Positions 39,105 to 52,797 of a stretch of DNA of 64,000 nt are shown here, piece by piece (within the stretch, counting starts at the first letter, position 1; each line of letters opens with the position of its first letter). The notes under the pieces were generated by a model. That model saw only the letters and a list, made by a program, of their open reading frames with translations. It was not told the origin of the DNA and made no database searches. The DNA comes from Hippophae tibetana (Eukaryota; Streptophyta; Magnoliopsida; Rosales; Elaeagnaceae). The DNA is taken from positions 31,414,802 to 31,478,801 of the forward strand of contig CM072807.1 in the NCBI GenBank assembly GCA_037013495.1. The letters are read 5' to 3'. Position numbers and translations under genes: made by a program.

Positions 39105-41132
39105 AAAAACTCTTATGAACGCACAATTGAAATGCAACGGAAACAAAATGGATTGAAAATATACCTCCTGCCATTGTTCAAAAGATTTTTTTTTTTGAAA
39201 AAGTTCATCTTCAACCTCCAACCGGGTCAACCGACCCGGTTTCACCCAAACGAATTCTCGGCCGCATCCTGATTTTCTGGTGACAGAATCCAGTGTTCTT
39301 TTTATCAAAATTCTTATACTACGATTTCTGAGTGATTCATTTTCCCAATTTGTAGTAAATACATCATTTTAAATAAAAAATTAATTAATGAAGTAAGTAC
39401 ATACCGACGATAAGTCGGATTTATATTCAAGTTTAAATTCACAGAATCACTCAAAAAAATATTAAAACAATTTAAAATTACCATATGCATCAAAAACAAG
39501 AAAAATAAAAAACCTAAAATTTTAATTCTCGTGAAACTGAGCAAAACAGAGATTTTTTCAAAAATGTCCCTCATAGCAAATGTTAGAATACAATTGAATG
39601 CAGAAACATTCAAAAACTCTAATGAACGCATAATTTAAATGCAGGAGAAACAAAATGGATTGTAAATATACCACCTGCCATTGTTCAAAAGAATTGTTTT
39701 TTGAAAAAGTTCATCTTCAACCTCCAACCGGGTCAACCCGACACGGTTTCACCCAAACGTATTCTCGGCCGCATCTTAATTTTCGGGTGACAGAATCCAG
39801 TGTTCTTTTTATCAAAATTCTCATAATACGATTTATGAGTGATTCATTTTCCCAATTTGAAGTAAATACATCATTTTAAATAAAAATTTAATTAATGAAG
39901 TAAATAAATACTGACGATAAGTCGGATTTATTTTCAAGATTAAATTCACAGAATCACTCAAAAAAATAGTAAAACAATGTAAAATTACCATATGCATCAA
40001 AAAGAAGAAAAATAAAAAAACTAAAATTTTAATTCTCGTGAAACTGTGCAAAACAGAGATTTTTTCAAAAATGTCCCTCATAGCAAATGTTAGAATACAA
40101 TTGAATGCAGAAACATTCAAAAACTCTAATGAACGCATAATTTAAATGCAGCAGAAACAAAATGGATTGTAAATATACCTCTTGCCATTGTTCAAACGAA
40201 TTGTTTTTTGAAAAAGTTCATCTTCAACCTCCAACCGGGTCAACCCGACACGGTTTCACCCAAACGTATTCTCGGCCGCATCTTAATTTTCTGGTGACAG
40301 AATCCAGTGTTCTTTTTATCAAAATTCTCATAATACGATTTCTGAGTGATTCATTTTCCTAATTTGAAGTAAATACATCATTTTAAATAAAAATTTAATT
40401 AATGAAGTAAATAAATACCGACGATAAGTCTGATTTATTTTCAATTTTAAATTCATAGAATCACTGAAAAAAATATTAAAACAATTTAAAATTTTCATAT
40501 GCATCAAAAACAAGAAAAATAAAAAACCTAAAATTTTAATTCTCGTGAAACTGAGCAAAACATAGATTTTTTCAAAGATGTCTCTCATAACAAATGTTAG
40601 AATACAATTCAATGCAGAAACATTCAAAAACTCTTATGAACGCATAATTTAGTTGCAGCGGAAACAAAATGGATTGTAAATATACCTCCTACCATTGTTC
40701 AAAAGAATTTTTTTTGAAAAAGTTCATATTTATCCTCCAACCGGGTCAACCCTACCCGGTTTCACCCAAACCAATTCTCTAGTGTATCTTGATTTTCTAG
40801 TGACAGAATACAGTGTTCTTTTTATCAAAATTCTCATAATACGATTTATGAGTTATTCATTTTCCCAATTTGAAGTAAATACATCATTTTAAATAAAAAT
40901 TTAATTAATGAAGTAAATAAATACCGACGATAAGTCGGATTTATTTTCAAGTTTAAATTCATAGAATCACTCAAAAAAAATATTAAAACAATTTAAAATT
41001 ACCATATGCATCAAAAACAAGCAAAATAAAAAACTTAAAATTTTAATTCTCGTGAAACTAGGCAAAACAGAGATTTTTTCAAAAATGTCTCTCATGGCAA
41101 ATGTTAGAATACAATTCAATGCAGAAACATTC
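39105..41132. repeat. Second four-monomer HOR, copy 2 (M78-M81, 2028 bp)
   Basis: Monomers start at 39105, 39612, 40119 and 40626. M78, M79 and the 5' half of M80 look identical or nearly so to M74-M76. The 3' half of M80 differs from M76 (TTTTCCTAATTTG, ATCACTGAAAAAAA, ATTTTCATATGC) and is instead shared with M84. A short conversion or exchange has therefore replaced about half a monomer. Confidence 0.9.
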
Positions 41133-43160
41133 AAAAACTCTTATGAACGCACAATTGAAATGCAACGGAAACAAAATGGATTGAAAATATACCTCCTGCC
41201 ATTGTTCAAAAGATTTTTTTTTTTGAAAAAGTTCATCTTCAACCTCCAACCGGGTCAACCGACCCGGTTTCACCCAAACGAATTCTCGGCCGCATCCTGA
41301 TTTTCTGGTGACAGAATCCAGTGTTCTTTTTATCAAAATTCTTATACTACGATTTCTGAGTGATTCATTTTCCCAATTTGTAGTAAATACATCATTTTAA
41401 ATAAAAAATTAATTAATGAAGTAAGTACATACCGACGATAAGTCGGATTTATATTCAAGTTTAAATTCACAGAATCACTCAAAAAAATATTAAAACAATT
41501 TAAAATTACCATATGCATCAAAAACAAGAAAAATAAAAAACCTAAAATTTTAATTCTCGTGAAACTGAGTAAAACAGAGATTTTTTCAAAAATGTCCCTC
41601 ATAGCAAATGTTAGAATACAATTGAATGCAGAAACATTCAAAAACTCTAATGAACGCATAATTTAAATGCAGGAGAAACAAAATGGATTGTAAATATACC
41701 ACCTGCCATTGTTCAAAAGAATTGTTTTTTGAAAAAGTTCATCTTCAACCTCCAACCGGGTCAACCCGACACGGTTTCACCCAAACGTATTCTCGGCCGC
41801 ATCTTAATTTTCGGGTGACAGAATCCAGTGTTCTTTTTATCAAAATTCTCATAATACGATTTATGAGTGATTCATTTTCCCAATTTGAAGTAAATACATC
41901 ATTTTAAATAAAAATTTAATTAATGAAGTAAATAAATACTGACGATAAGTCGGATTTATTTTCAAGATTAAATTCACAGAATCACTCAAAAAAATAGTAA
42001 AACAATGTAAAATTACCATATGCATCAAAAAGAAGAAAAATAAAAAAACTAAAATTTTAATTCTCGTGAAACTGTGCAAAACAGAGATTTTTTCAAAAAT
42101 GTCCCTCATAGCAAATGTTAGAATACAATTGAATGCAGAAACATTCAAAAACTCTAATGAACGCATAATTTAAATGCAGCAGAAACAAAATGGATTGTAA
42201 ATATACCTCTTGCCATTGTTCAAACGAATTGTTTTTTGAAAAAGTTCATCTTCAACCTCCAACCGGGTCAACCCAACACGGTTTCACCCAAACGTATTCT
42301 CTGCCGCATCTTAATTTTCTGGTGACAGAATCCAGTGTTCTTTTTATCAAAATTCTCATAATACGATTTCTGAGTGATTCATTTTCCTAATTTGAAGTAA
42401 ATACATCATTTTAAATAAAAATTTAATTAATGAAGTAAATAAATACCGACGATAAGTCTGATTTATTTTCAATTTTAAATTCATAGAATCACTGAAAAAA
42501 ATATTAAAACAATTTAAAATTTTCATATGCATCAAAAACAAGAAAAATAAAAAACCTAAAATTTTAATTCTCGTGAAACTAAGCAAAACATAGATTTTTT
42601 CAAAGATGTCTCTCATAACAAATGTTAGAATACAATTCAATGCAGAAACATTCAAAAACTCTTATGAACGCATAATTTAGTTGCAGCGGAAACAAAATGG
42701 ATTGTAAATATACCTCCTACCATTGTTCAAAAGAATTTTTTTTGAAAAAGTTCATATTTATCCTCCAACCGGGTCAACCCTACCCGGTTTCACCCAAACC
42801 AATTCTCCAGTGTATCTTGATTTTCTAGTGACAGAATACAGTGTTCTTTTTATCAAAATTCTCATAATACGATTTATGAGTTATTCATTTTCCCAATTTG
42901 AAGTAAATACATCATTTTAAATAAAAATTTAATTAATGAAGTAAATAAATACCGACGATAAGTCGGATTTATTTTCAAGTTTAAATTCATAGAATCACTC
43001 AAAAAAAATATTAAAACAATTTAAAATTACCATATGCATCAAAAACAAGCAAAATAAAAAACTTAAAATTTTAATTCTCGTGAAACTAGGCAAAACAGAG
43101 ATTTTTTCAAAAATGTCTCTCATGGCAAATGTTAGAATACAATTCAATGCAGAAACATTC
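41133..43160. repeat. Second four-monomer HOR, copy 3 (M82-M85, 2028 bp)
   Basis: Monomers start at 41133, 41640, 42147 and 42654. They repeat copy 2 throughout with isolated substitutions (ACTGAGTAAAAC in M82, AACCCAACACGG and CTCTGCCGCATC in M84, TTCTCCAGTG in M85 for TTCTCTAGTG in M81). The unchanged 2028-bp period over three units implies very recent amplification. Confidence 0.9.
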
Positions 43161-44678
43161 AAAAACTCTTATGAACGCACAATTGAAATGCAACGGAAAC
43201 AAAATGGATTGAAAATATACCTCCTGCCATTGTTCAAAAGATTTTTTTTTTTGAAAAAGTTCATCTTCAACCTCCAACCGGGTCAAGCCGACCCGATTTC
43301 ACCCAAACGAATTCTCGGCCGCATCCTGATTTTCTGGTGACAGAATCCAGTGTTCTTTTTATCAAAATTCTTATACTACGATTTCTGAGTGATTCATTTT
43401 CCCAATTTGTAGTAAATACATCATTTTAAATAAAAAATTAATTAATGAAGTAAGTACATACCGACGATAAGTCGGATTTATATTCAAGTTTAAATTCACA
43501 GAATCACTCAAAAATATTAAAACAATTTAAAATTACCATATGCATCAAAAACAAGAAAAATAAAAAACCTAAAATTTTAATTCTCGTGAAACTGAGCAAA
43601 ACAGAGATTTTTTCAAAAATGTCCCTCATAGCAAATGTTAGAATACAATTGAATGCAGAAACATTCAAAAACTCTAATGAACGCATAATTTAAATGCAGC
43701 AGAAACAAAATGGATTGTAAATATACCACCTGCCATTGTTCAAAAGAATTGTTTTTGGAAAAAGTTCATCTTCAACCTCCAACCGGGTCAACCCGACCCG
43801 GTTTCACCCAAACGTATTCTCGGCCGCGTCTTGATTTTCGGGTGACAGAATCCAGTGTTCTTTTTATCAAAATTCTCATAATACGATTTATGAGTGATTC
43901 ATTTTCCCAATTTGTAGTAAATACATCATTTTAAATAAAAAATTAATTAATGAAGTAAGTACATACCGACGATAAGTCGGATTTATATTCAAGTTTAAAT
44001 TCACAGAATCACTCAAAAATATTAAAACAATTTAAAATTACCATATGCATCAAAAACAAGAAAAATAAAAAACCTAAAATTTTAATTCTCGTGAAACTGA
44101 GCAAAACAGAGATTTTTTCAAAAATGTCCCTCATAGCAAATGTTAGAATACAATTGAATGCAGAAACATTCAAAAACTCTAATGAACGCATAATTTAAAT
44201 GCAGCAGAAACAAAATGGATTGTAAATATACCACCTGCCATTGTTCAAAAGAATTGTTTTTTGAAAAAGTTCATCTTCAACCTCCAACCGGGTCAACCCG
44301 ACACGGTTTCACCCAAACGTATTCTCGGCCGCATCTTCATTTTCTAGTGACAGAATCCAGTGTTCTTTTTATCAAAATTCTCATAATACGATTTCTGAGT
44401 GATTCATTTTCCTAATTTGAAGTAAATACATCATTTTAAATAAAAATTTAATTAATGAAGTAAATAAATACCGACGATAAGTCTGATTTATTTTCAAGTT
44501 TAAATTCATAGAATCAATCAAAAAAATATTAAAACAATTTAAAATTTTCATATGCATCAAAAACAAGAAAAATAAAAAACCTAAAATTTTAATTCTCGTG
44601 AAACTGAGCAAAACATAGATTTTTTCAAAAATGTCTCTCATAGCAAATGTTAGAATACAATTCAATGCAGAAACATTC
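43161..44678. repeat. Decaying fourth copy, M86-M88
   Basis: Monomers start at 43161, 43667 and 44172 (506, 505 and 507 bp). M86 starts like M82 but has a shortened A-run (CACTCAAAAATATT). M87 has an M83-like 5' half (TTTTCGGGTGAC, TTTATGAG) and then the 3' half of M86, including the same short A-run and GTAAGTACATACC. The shared half recurs 505 bp apart. M88 has a 5' half like M64 (CATCTTCATTTTCTAG) and a 3' half like M84 (TTTTCCTAATTTG). Confidence 0.85.
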
Positions 44679-47600
44679 AAAAACTCTTATGAACGCATAA
44701 TTTAAATGCAGCGGAAACAAAATGGATTGTAAATATACCTCCTACCATTGTTCAAAAGAATTTTTTTTGAAAAAGTTAATATTCATCATCCAACCGGGTC
44801 AACCCTACCCGGTTTCACCCAAACCAATTCTCCAGTGTATCTTGATTTTCTAGTGACAGAATCCAGTATTCTTTTTATCAATATTCTCATAATACGATTT
44901 CTGAGTGATTCATTTTCCCAATTTGAAGTAAATACATCATTTTAAATAAAAATTTAATTAATGAAGTAAGTAAATACCGACGATAAGTCGGATTTATTTT
45001 CAAGTTTAAATTCATAGAATCACTCAAAAAAAATATAAAAACAATTTAAAATTACCATATGCATCAAAAACAAGCAAAATAAAAAACCTAAAACTTTAAT
45101 TCTCGTGAAACTAGGCAAAACAGAGATTTTTTCAAAAATGTCTCTCATGGCAAATGTTAGAATCCAATTCAATGCAGAAACATTCAAAAACTCTTATGAA
45201 CGCACAATTTAAATGCAACGGAAACAAAATGGATTGTAAATATACCTCCTGCCATTGTTCAAAAGAATTTGTTTTTTGAAAAAGTTCATCTTCAACCTCC
45301 AACCGGGTCAACCGGACCCGGTTTCACCCAAACGAATTCTCGGCCGCATCCTGATTTTCTGGTGACAGAATCCAGTGTTCTTTTTATCAAAATTCTCATA
45401 CTACGATTTCTGAGTGATTCATTTTCCCAATTTGAAGTAAATACATCATTTTAAATAAAAATTTAATTAATGAAGTAAATAAATACCGACGATAAGTCTG
45501 ATTTATTTTCAAGTTTAAATTCACAGAATCACTCAAAAAAATATTAAAACAATTTAAAATTTCCATATGCATCAAAAACAAGAAAAATAAAAAACCTAAA
45601 ATTTTAATTCTCGTGAAAGTGAGCAAAACATAGATTTTTTCAAAAATGTCTCTCATAGCAAATGTTAGAATACAATTCAATGCATAAACCTTCAAAAACT
45701 CTTATGAACGCATAATTTAAATGCAGCAGAAACAAAATGGATTGTAAGTATACCTCCTGCATTGTTCAAAAGAATGTTTTTTTTGAAAAAGTTCATCTTC
45801 AACCTCCAACCGGGTCAACCCGACCCGGTTTCACCCAAACGTATTCTCGGCCGCGTCTTGATTTTCTGGTGACAGAATCCAGTGTTCTTTTCATCAAAAT
45901 TTTCAAAATACAATTTCTGAGTGATTCATTTTCCCAATTTGAAGTAAATACATATTTTAAATAAAAATTTAATTAATGAAGTAAATAAATACCGACGATA
46001 AGTCGGATTTATTTTCAAGTTTAAATTCATAGAATCACTCAAAAAAATATTAAAACAATTTAAAATTTTGCATATGCATCAAAAACAAGAAAAATAAAAA
46101 ACCTAAAATTTTAATTCTCGTGAAACTGAGCAAAACATAGATTTTTTCAAAAATGTCTCTCATAGCAAATGTTAGAATACAATTCAATGCAGAATCATTC
46201 AAAAACTCTTATGAACGCATAATTTAGATGCAGCGGAAACAAAATGGATTGTAAATATACCTCCTACCATTGTTCAAAAGAATTTTTTTTGAAAAAGTTC
46301 ATATTCATCCTCCAACCGGGTCAACCCTACCCGGTTTCACCCAAACCAATTCTCCAGTGTATCTTGATTTTCTAGTGACAGAATCCAGTATTCTTTTTAT
46401 CAAAATTCGCATAATACAATTTCGGAGTGATTCATTTTCCCAATTTGAAGTAAATACATCATTTTAAATAAAAATTTAATTAATGAAGTAAGTAAATACC
46501 GACGATAAGTCGGATTTATTTTCAAGTTTAAATTCATAGAATCACTCAAAAAAAAAATATTAAAACAATTTAAAATTACCATATGCATCAAAAACAAGCA
46601 AAATAAAAAACTTAAAATTTTAATTCTCGTGAAACTAGGCAAAACAGAGATTTTTTCAAAAATGTCTCTCATGGCAAATGTTAGAATACAATTCAATGTA
46701 GAAACATTCAAAAACTCTTATGAACGCATACTTTAAATGCAGCGGAAACAAAATGGATTGTAAATATACCTCTTGCCATTGTTCAAACGATTTTTTTTTT
46801 TTTGAAAAAGTTCATCTTCAACCTCCAACCGGGTCAACCCGACCCGGTTTCGCCCAAACGTATTCTCGGCCGCATCTTGATTTTCTAGTGACAGAATACA
46901 GTGTTCTTTTTATCAAAATTCTCATAATACGATTTCTGAGTGATTCATTTTCCCAATTTGTAGTAAATACATCATTTTAAATAAAAATTTAATTAATGAA
47001 GTAAGTAAATACCGACGATAAGTCTGATTTATTTTCAAGTTTAATTTCACAGAATCACTCAAAAAAATATTAAAACAATTTAAAATTTCCATATGCATCA
47101 AAAACAAGAAAAATAAAAAACCTAAAATTTTTATTCTCGTGAAACTGAGCAAAACATAGATTTTTTAAAAAATGTGTCTCATAGCAAATGTTAGAATACA
47201 ATTCAATGCAGAACCATTCAAAAACTCTTATGAACGCATACTTTAAATGCACCGGAAACAAAATGGACTGTAAATATACCTCCTGCCATTGTTCAAAAGA
47301 ATGTTTTTTTTGAAAAAGTTCATCTTCAACCTCCAACCGGGTCAACCCGACCCGGTTTCACCCAAACGTATTCTCGGCCGCATCTTGATTTTCTGGTGAA
47401 AGAATACAGTGTTCTTTTTATCAAAATTTTCATAATACGATTTCTGAGTGATTCATTTTCCCAATTTGTAGTAAATACATCATTTTAAATAAAAATTTAA
47501 TTAATGAAGTAAATAAATACCGACGATAAGTCGGATTTATTTTCAAGTTTAAATTCACAGAATCACTCAAAAAAATATTAAAACAATTTAAAATTTCCAT

Positions 47601-49246
47601 ATGCATCAAAAACAAGAAAAATAAAAAACCTAAAATTTTAATTCTCGTGAAACTGAGGAAAACATAGATTTTTTCAAAAATGTCTCTCATAGCAAATGTT
47701 AGAATACAATTCAATGCAGAAACATTCAAAAACTCTTATGAACGCATAATTGAGATGCAGCCGAAACAAAATGGATTGTAAATATACCTCCTACCATTGT
47801 TTAAAAGAATTTTTTTTGAAAAAGTTCATATTCATCCTCCAACCGGGTCACCCCTACCCGGTTTCACCCAAACCAATTCTCTAGTGTATCTTGATTTTCT
47901 AGTGACAGAATCCAAAATTCTTTTTATCAAAATTCTCATAATACGATTTCTGAGTGATTCATTTTCCCAATTTGAAGTAAATACATCATTTTAAATAAAA
48001 ATTTAATTAATGAAGTAAGTAAATACAGACGATAAGTCGGATTTATTTTCAAGTTTAAATTCATAGAATCACTCAAAAAAATATTAAAACAATTTAAAAT
48101 TACCATATGCATCAAAAACAAGAAAAATAAAAAACCTAAAATTTTAATTCTCGTGAAACTGAGCAAAATAGAGATTTTTTCAAAAATGTCCCTCATAGCA
48201 AATGTTAGAATACAATTGAATGCAGAAACATTCAAAAACTCTAATGAACGCATAATTTAAATGCAGCAGAAACAAAATGGATTGTAAATATACCACCTTC
48301 CATTGTTCAAAAGAATTGTTTTTTGAAAAAGTTCATCTTCAACCTCCAACCGGGTCAACCCGACCCGGTTTCACCCAAACGTATTCTCGGGCGCATCTTG
48401 ATTTTCTAGTGACAGAATACAGTGTTCTTTTTATCAAAATTCTCATAATACGATTTCTGAGTGATTCATTTTCCCAATTTGTAGTAAATACATCATTTTA
48501 AATAAAAATTTAATTAATGAAGTAAATAAATACTGACGATAAGTCGGATTTATTTTCAAGATTAAATTCACAGAATCACTCAAAAAAATAGAAAAACAAT
48601 GTAAAATTACCATATGCATCAAAAACAAGAAAAATAAAAAACCTAAAATTTTAATTCTCGTGCAACTGAGCAAAACAGAGATTTTTTCAAAAATGTCCCT
48701 CATAGCAAATGTTAGAATACAATTGAATGCTGAAACATTCAAAAACTCTAATGAACGCATAATTAAAATGCAGCAGAAAAAAATGGATTGTAAATATACC
48801 TCCTACCATTGTTCAAAATAATTTTTTTTGAAAAAGTTCATAGTCATCCTCCAACCGGGTCAACCCTACCCGGTTTCACCCAAACCAATTCTCCAGTGTA
48901 TCTTAATTTTCTGGTGACAGAATCCAGTGTTCTTTTTATCAAAATTCTCATAATACGATTTCTGAGTGATTCATTTTCCCAATTTGAAGCAAAATACATC
49001 ATTTTAAATAAAAATTTAATTAATGAAGTAAATAAATACCGACGATAAGTCTGATTTATTTTCAAGTTTAAATTCACAGAATCACTCAAAAAAATATTAA
49101 AACAATTTAAAATTTCCATATGCATCAAAAACAAGAAAAATAAAAAACCTAAAATTTTAATTCTCGTGAAACTGAGCAAAACATAGATTTTTTCAAAAAT
49201 GTCACTCATAGTAAATGTTAGAATACAATTCAATGCAGAAACATTC
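44679..49246. repeat. Mixed monomers M89-M97
   Basis: Monomers start at 44679, 45186, 45694, 46201, 46710, 47220, 47728, 48234 and 48741. Class A members are M89, M92, M95 and M97. M90 is an M74 relative with the EcoRI-bearing ACGAATTCTCGG. M93-M95 resemble monomers of the first 20 kb (M94 like M15/M31, M95 like M19 including CATAATTGAGATG). M95 3' and M96 return to the ATTGAATGCAG type of the 28-42 kb region. No regular multi-monomer period is evident, so this is a junction zone between HOR domains. Confidence 0.8.
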
Positions 49247-52200
49247 AAAAACTCTTATGAACGCATAATTTAAATGCAGGGGAAACAAAATGGATTGTAA
49301 ATATATCTCCTACCATTGTTCAAAAGAAGTTTTTTGAGAAAGTTCATATTCATCATCCAACCGGGTCAACCCTACCCGGTTTCACCCAAACCAATTCTCC
49401 ACTGTATCTTGATTTTCTAGTGACAGAATCCAGTATTCTTTTTATCAAAATTCACATAATACGATTTTTGAGTGATTCATTTTCCCAATTTGAAGTAAAT
49501 ACATCATTTTAAATAAAAATTTAATTAATGAAGTAAGTAAATACCGACGATAAGTCGGATTTATTTTCAAGTTTAAATTCATAGAATCACTCAAAACAAA
49601 TATTAAAAAAATTTAAAATTACAATATGCATCAAAAACAAGCAAAATAAAAAACTTAAAATTTTAATTCTCGTGAAACTAGGCAAAACAGAGATTTTTTC
49701 AAAAATGTCTCTCATGGCAAATGTTAGAATACAATTCAATGCAGAAACATTCAAAAACTCTTATGAACGCACAATTGAAATGCAACGGAAACAAAATGGA
49801 TTGAAAATATACCTCCTGCCATTGTTCAAAAGATTTTTTTTTTTTAAAAAGTTCATCTTCAACCTCCAATCGGGTCAAGCCGACCCGGTTTCACCCAAAC
49901 GAATTCTCGGCCGCATCCTGATTTTCTGGTGACAGAATTCAGTGTTCTTTTTATCAAAATTCTCATACTACGATTTCTGAGTGATTCATTTTCCCAATTT
50001 GTAGTAAATACATCATTTTAAATAAAAAATTAATTAATGAAGTAAGTACATACCGACGATAAGTCGGATTTATATTCAAGTTTAAATTCACAGAATCACT
50101 CAAAAAAATATTAAAACAATTTAAAATTACCATATGCATCAAAAACAAGAAAAATAAAAAACCTAAAATTTTAATTCTTGTGAAACTGAGCAAAACAGAG
50201 ATTTTTTCAAAAATGTCCCTCATAGCAAATGTTAGAATACAATTGAATGCAGAAACATTCAAAAACTCTAATGAACGCATAATTTAAATGCAGAAGAAAC
50301 AAAATGGATTGTAAATATACCACCTGCCATTGTTCAAAAGAATTGTTTTTTGAAAAAGTTCATCTTCAACCTCCAACCGGGTCAACCCGACACGGTTTCA
50401 CCCAAACGTATTCTCGGCCGCATCTTAATTTTCTGGTGACAGAATCCAGTGTTCTTTTTATCAAAATTCTCATAATACGATTTATGAGTGATTCATTTTC
50501 CCAATTTGAAGTAAATACATCATTTTAAATAAAAATTTAATTAATGAAGTAAGTAAATACCGACGATAAGTCTGATTTATTTTCAAGTTTAATTTCACAG
50601 AATCACTCAAAAAAAATATTAAAACAATTTAAAATTTCCATATGCATCAAAAACAAGAAAAATAAAAAACCTAAAATTTTAATTCTCGTGAAACTCAGCA
50701 AAATAGAGATTTTTTCAAAAATGTCCCTCATAGCAAATGTTAGAATACAATTGAATGCAGAAACATTCAAAAACTCTAATGAACGCATAATTTAAATGCA
50801 GCAGAAACAAAATGGATTGTAAATATACCACCTGCCATTGTTCAAAAGAATTGTTTTTTGAAAAAGTTCATCTTCAACCTCCAACCGGGTCAACCCGACC
50901 CGGTTTCACCCAAACGTATTCTCGGCCGCATCTTAATTTTCTGGTGACAGAATCCAGTGTTCTTTTTATCAAAATTCTCATAATACGATTTCTGAGTGAT
51001 TCATTTTCCCAATTTGAAGCAAATACATCATTTTAAATAAAATTTTATTAATGAAGTAAATAAATACCGACGATAAGTCTGATTTATTTTCAAGTTTAAA
51101 TTCACAGAATCACTCAAAAAAATATTAAAACAATTTAAACTTTCCATATGCATCAAAAACAAGAAAAATAAAAAACCTAAAATTTTAATTCTCGTGAAAC
51201 TGAGCAAAACATAGATTTTTTCAAAAATGTCTCTCATAGCAAATGTTAGAATACAATTCAATGCAGAAACATTCAAAAACTCTTATGAACGCATAATTTA
51301 AATGCAGCGGAAACAAAATGGATTGTAAGTATACCTCCTGCCATTGTTCAAAAGAATGTTTTTTTTGAAAAAGTTCATCTTCAACCTCCAACCGGGTCAA
51401 CCCGACCCGGTTTCACCCAAACGTATTCTCGGCCGCGTCTTGATTTTCTGGTGACAGAATCTAGTGTTCTTTTTATCAAAATTCTCATAATACGATTTCT
51501 GAGTGATTCATTTTCCCAATTTGAAGTAAATACATATTTTAAATAAAAATTTAATTAATGAAGTAAATAAATACCGACGATAAGTCGGATTTATATTCAA
51601 GTTTAAATTCACAGAATCACTCAAAAAAATATTAAAACAATTTAAAATTTCCATATGCATCAAAAACAAAAAAAAAATAAAAAACCTAAAATTTTAATTC
51701 TCGTGAAACTGAGCAAAACATAGATTTTTTCAAAAATGTCTCTCATAGCAAATGTTAGAATACAATTCAATGTAGAAACATTCAAAAACTCTTATGAACG
51801 CATAATTTAAATGCAGCAGAAACAAAATGGATTGTAAATATACCACCTGCCATTGTTCAAAAGAATTGTTTTTTGAAAAAGTTCATCTTCAACCTCCAAC
51901 CGGGTCAACCCGACCCGGTTTCACCCAAACGTATTCTCGGCCGCATCTTGATTTTCTGGTGACAGAATACAGTGTTCTTTTTATCAAAATTCTCATAATA
52001 CGATTTCTGAGTGATTCATTTCCCAATTTGTAGTAAATACATCATTTTAAATAAAAATTTAATTAATGAAGTAAATAAATACTGACGATAAGTCGGATTT
52101 ATTTTCAAGATTAAATTCACAGAATCACTCAAAAAAATAGTAAAACAATGTAAAATTACCATATGCATCAAAAACAAGAAAAATAAAAAACCTAAAATTT

Positions 52201-52797
52201 TAATTCTCGTGAAACTGAGCAAAACAGAGATTTTTTTCAAAAATGTCTCTCATAGCAAATGTTAGAATACAATTCAATGCAGAACCATTCAAAAACTCTT
52301 ATGAGCGCATACTTTAAATGCACCGGAAACAAAATGGACTATAAATATACCTCCTGCCATTGTTCAAAAGAATGTTTTTTTTGAAAAAGTTCATCTTCAA
52401 CCTCCAACCGGGTCAACCCGACCCGGTTTCACCCAAACGTATTCTCGGCCGCGTCTTGATTTTCTGGTGACAGAATCTAGTGTTCTTTTTATCAAAATTC
52501 TCATAATACGATTTCTGAGTGATTCATTTTCCCAATTTGAAGTAAATACATATTTTAAATAAAAATTTAATTAATGAAGTAAATAAATACTGACGATAAG
52601 TCGGATTTATATTCAAGTTTAAATTCACAGAATCATTCAAAAAAATATTAAAACAATTTAAAATTTCCATATGCATCAAAAACAAAAAAAATAAAAAACC
52701 TAAAATTTTAATTCTCGTGAAACTGAGCAAAACATAGATTTTTTCAAAAATGTCACTCATAGCAAATGTTAGAATACAATTCAATGTAGAAACATTC
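49247..52797. repeat. Seven-monomer HOR, copy 1 (M98-M104, 3551 bp)
   Basis: Monomers start at 49247, 49753, 50261, 50769, 51275, 51784 and 52291. M98 is class A with GCAGGGGAAAC and CTCCACTGTATC. M99 has CGCACAATTGAAATG and an EcoRI site. M100 has GACACGG. M101 has GAAGCAAATAC, and M102 has GTAAGTATACC. M103 has TACCACCTGCC with an intact GACCCGG arm, and M104 has GGACTATAAAT. The first three resemble M73-M75 of the four-monomer HOR. M100 differs from its counterparts M107 and M114 in the 3' half. Confidence 0.9.
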
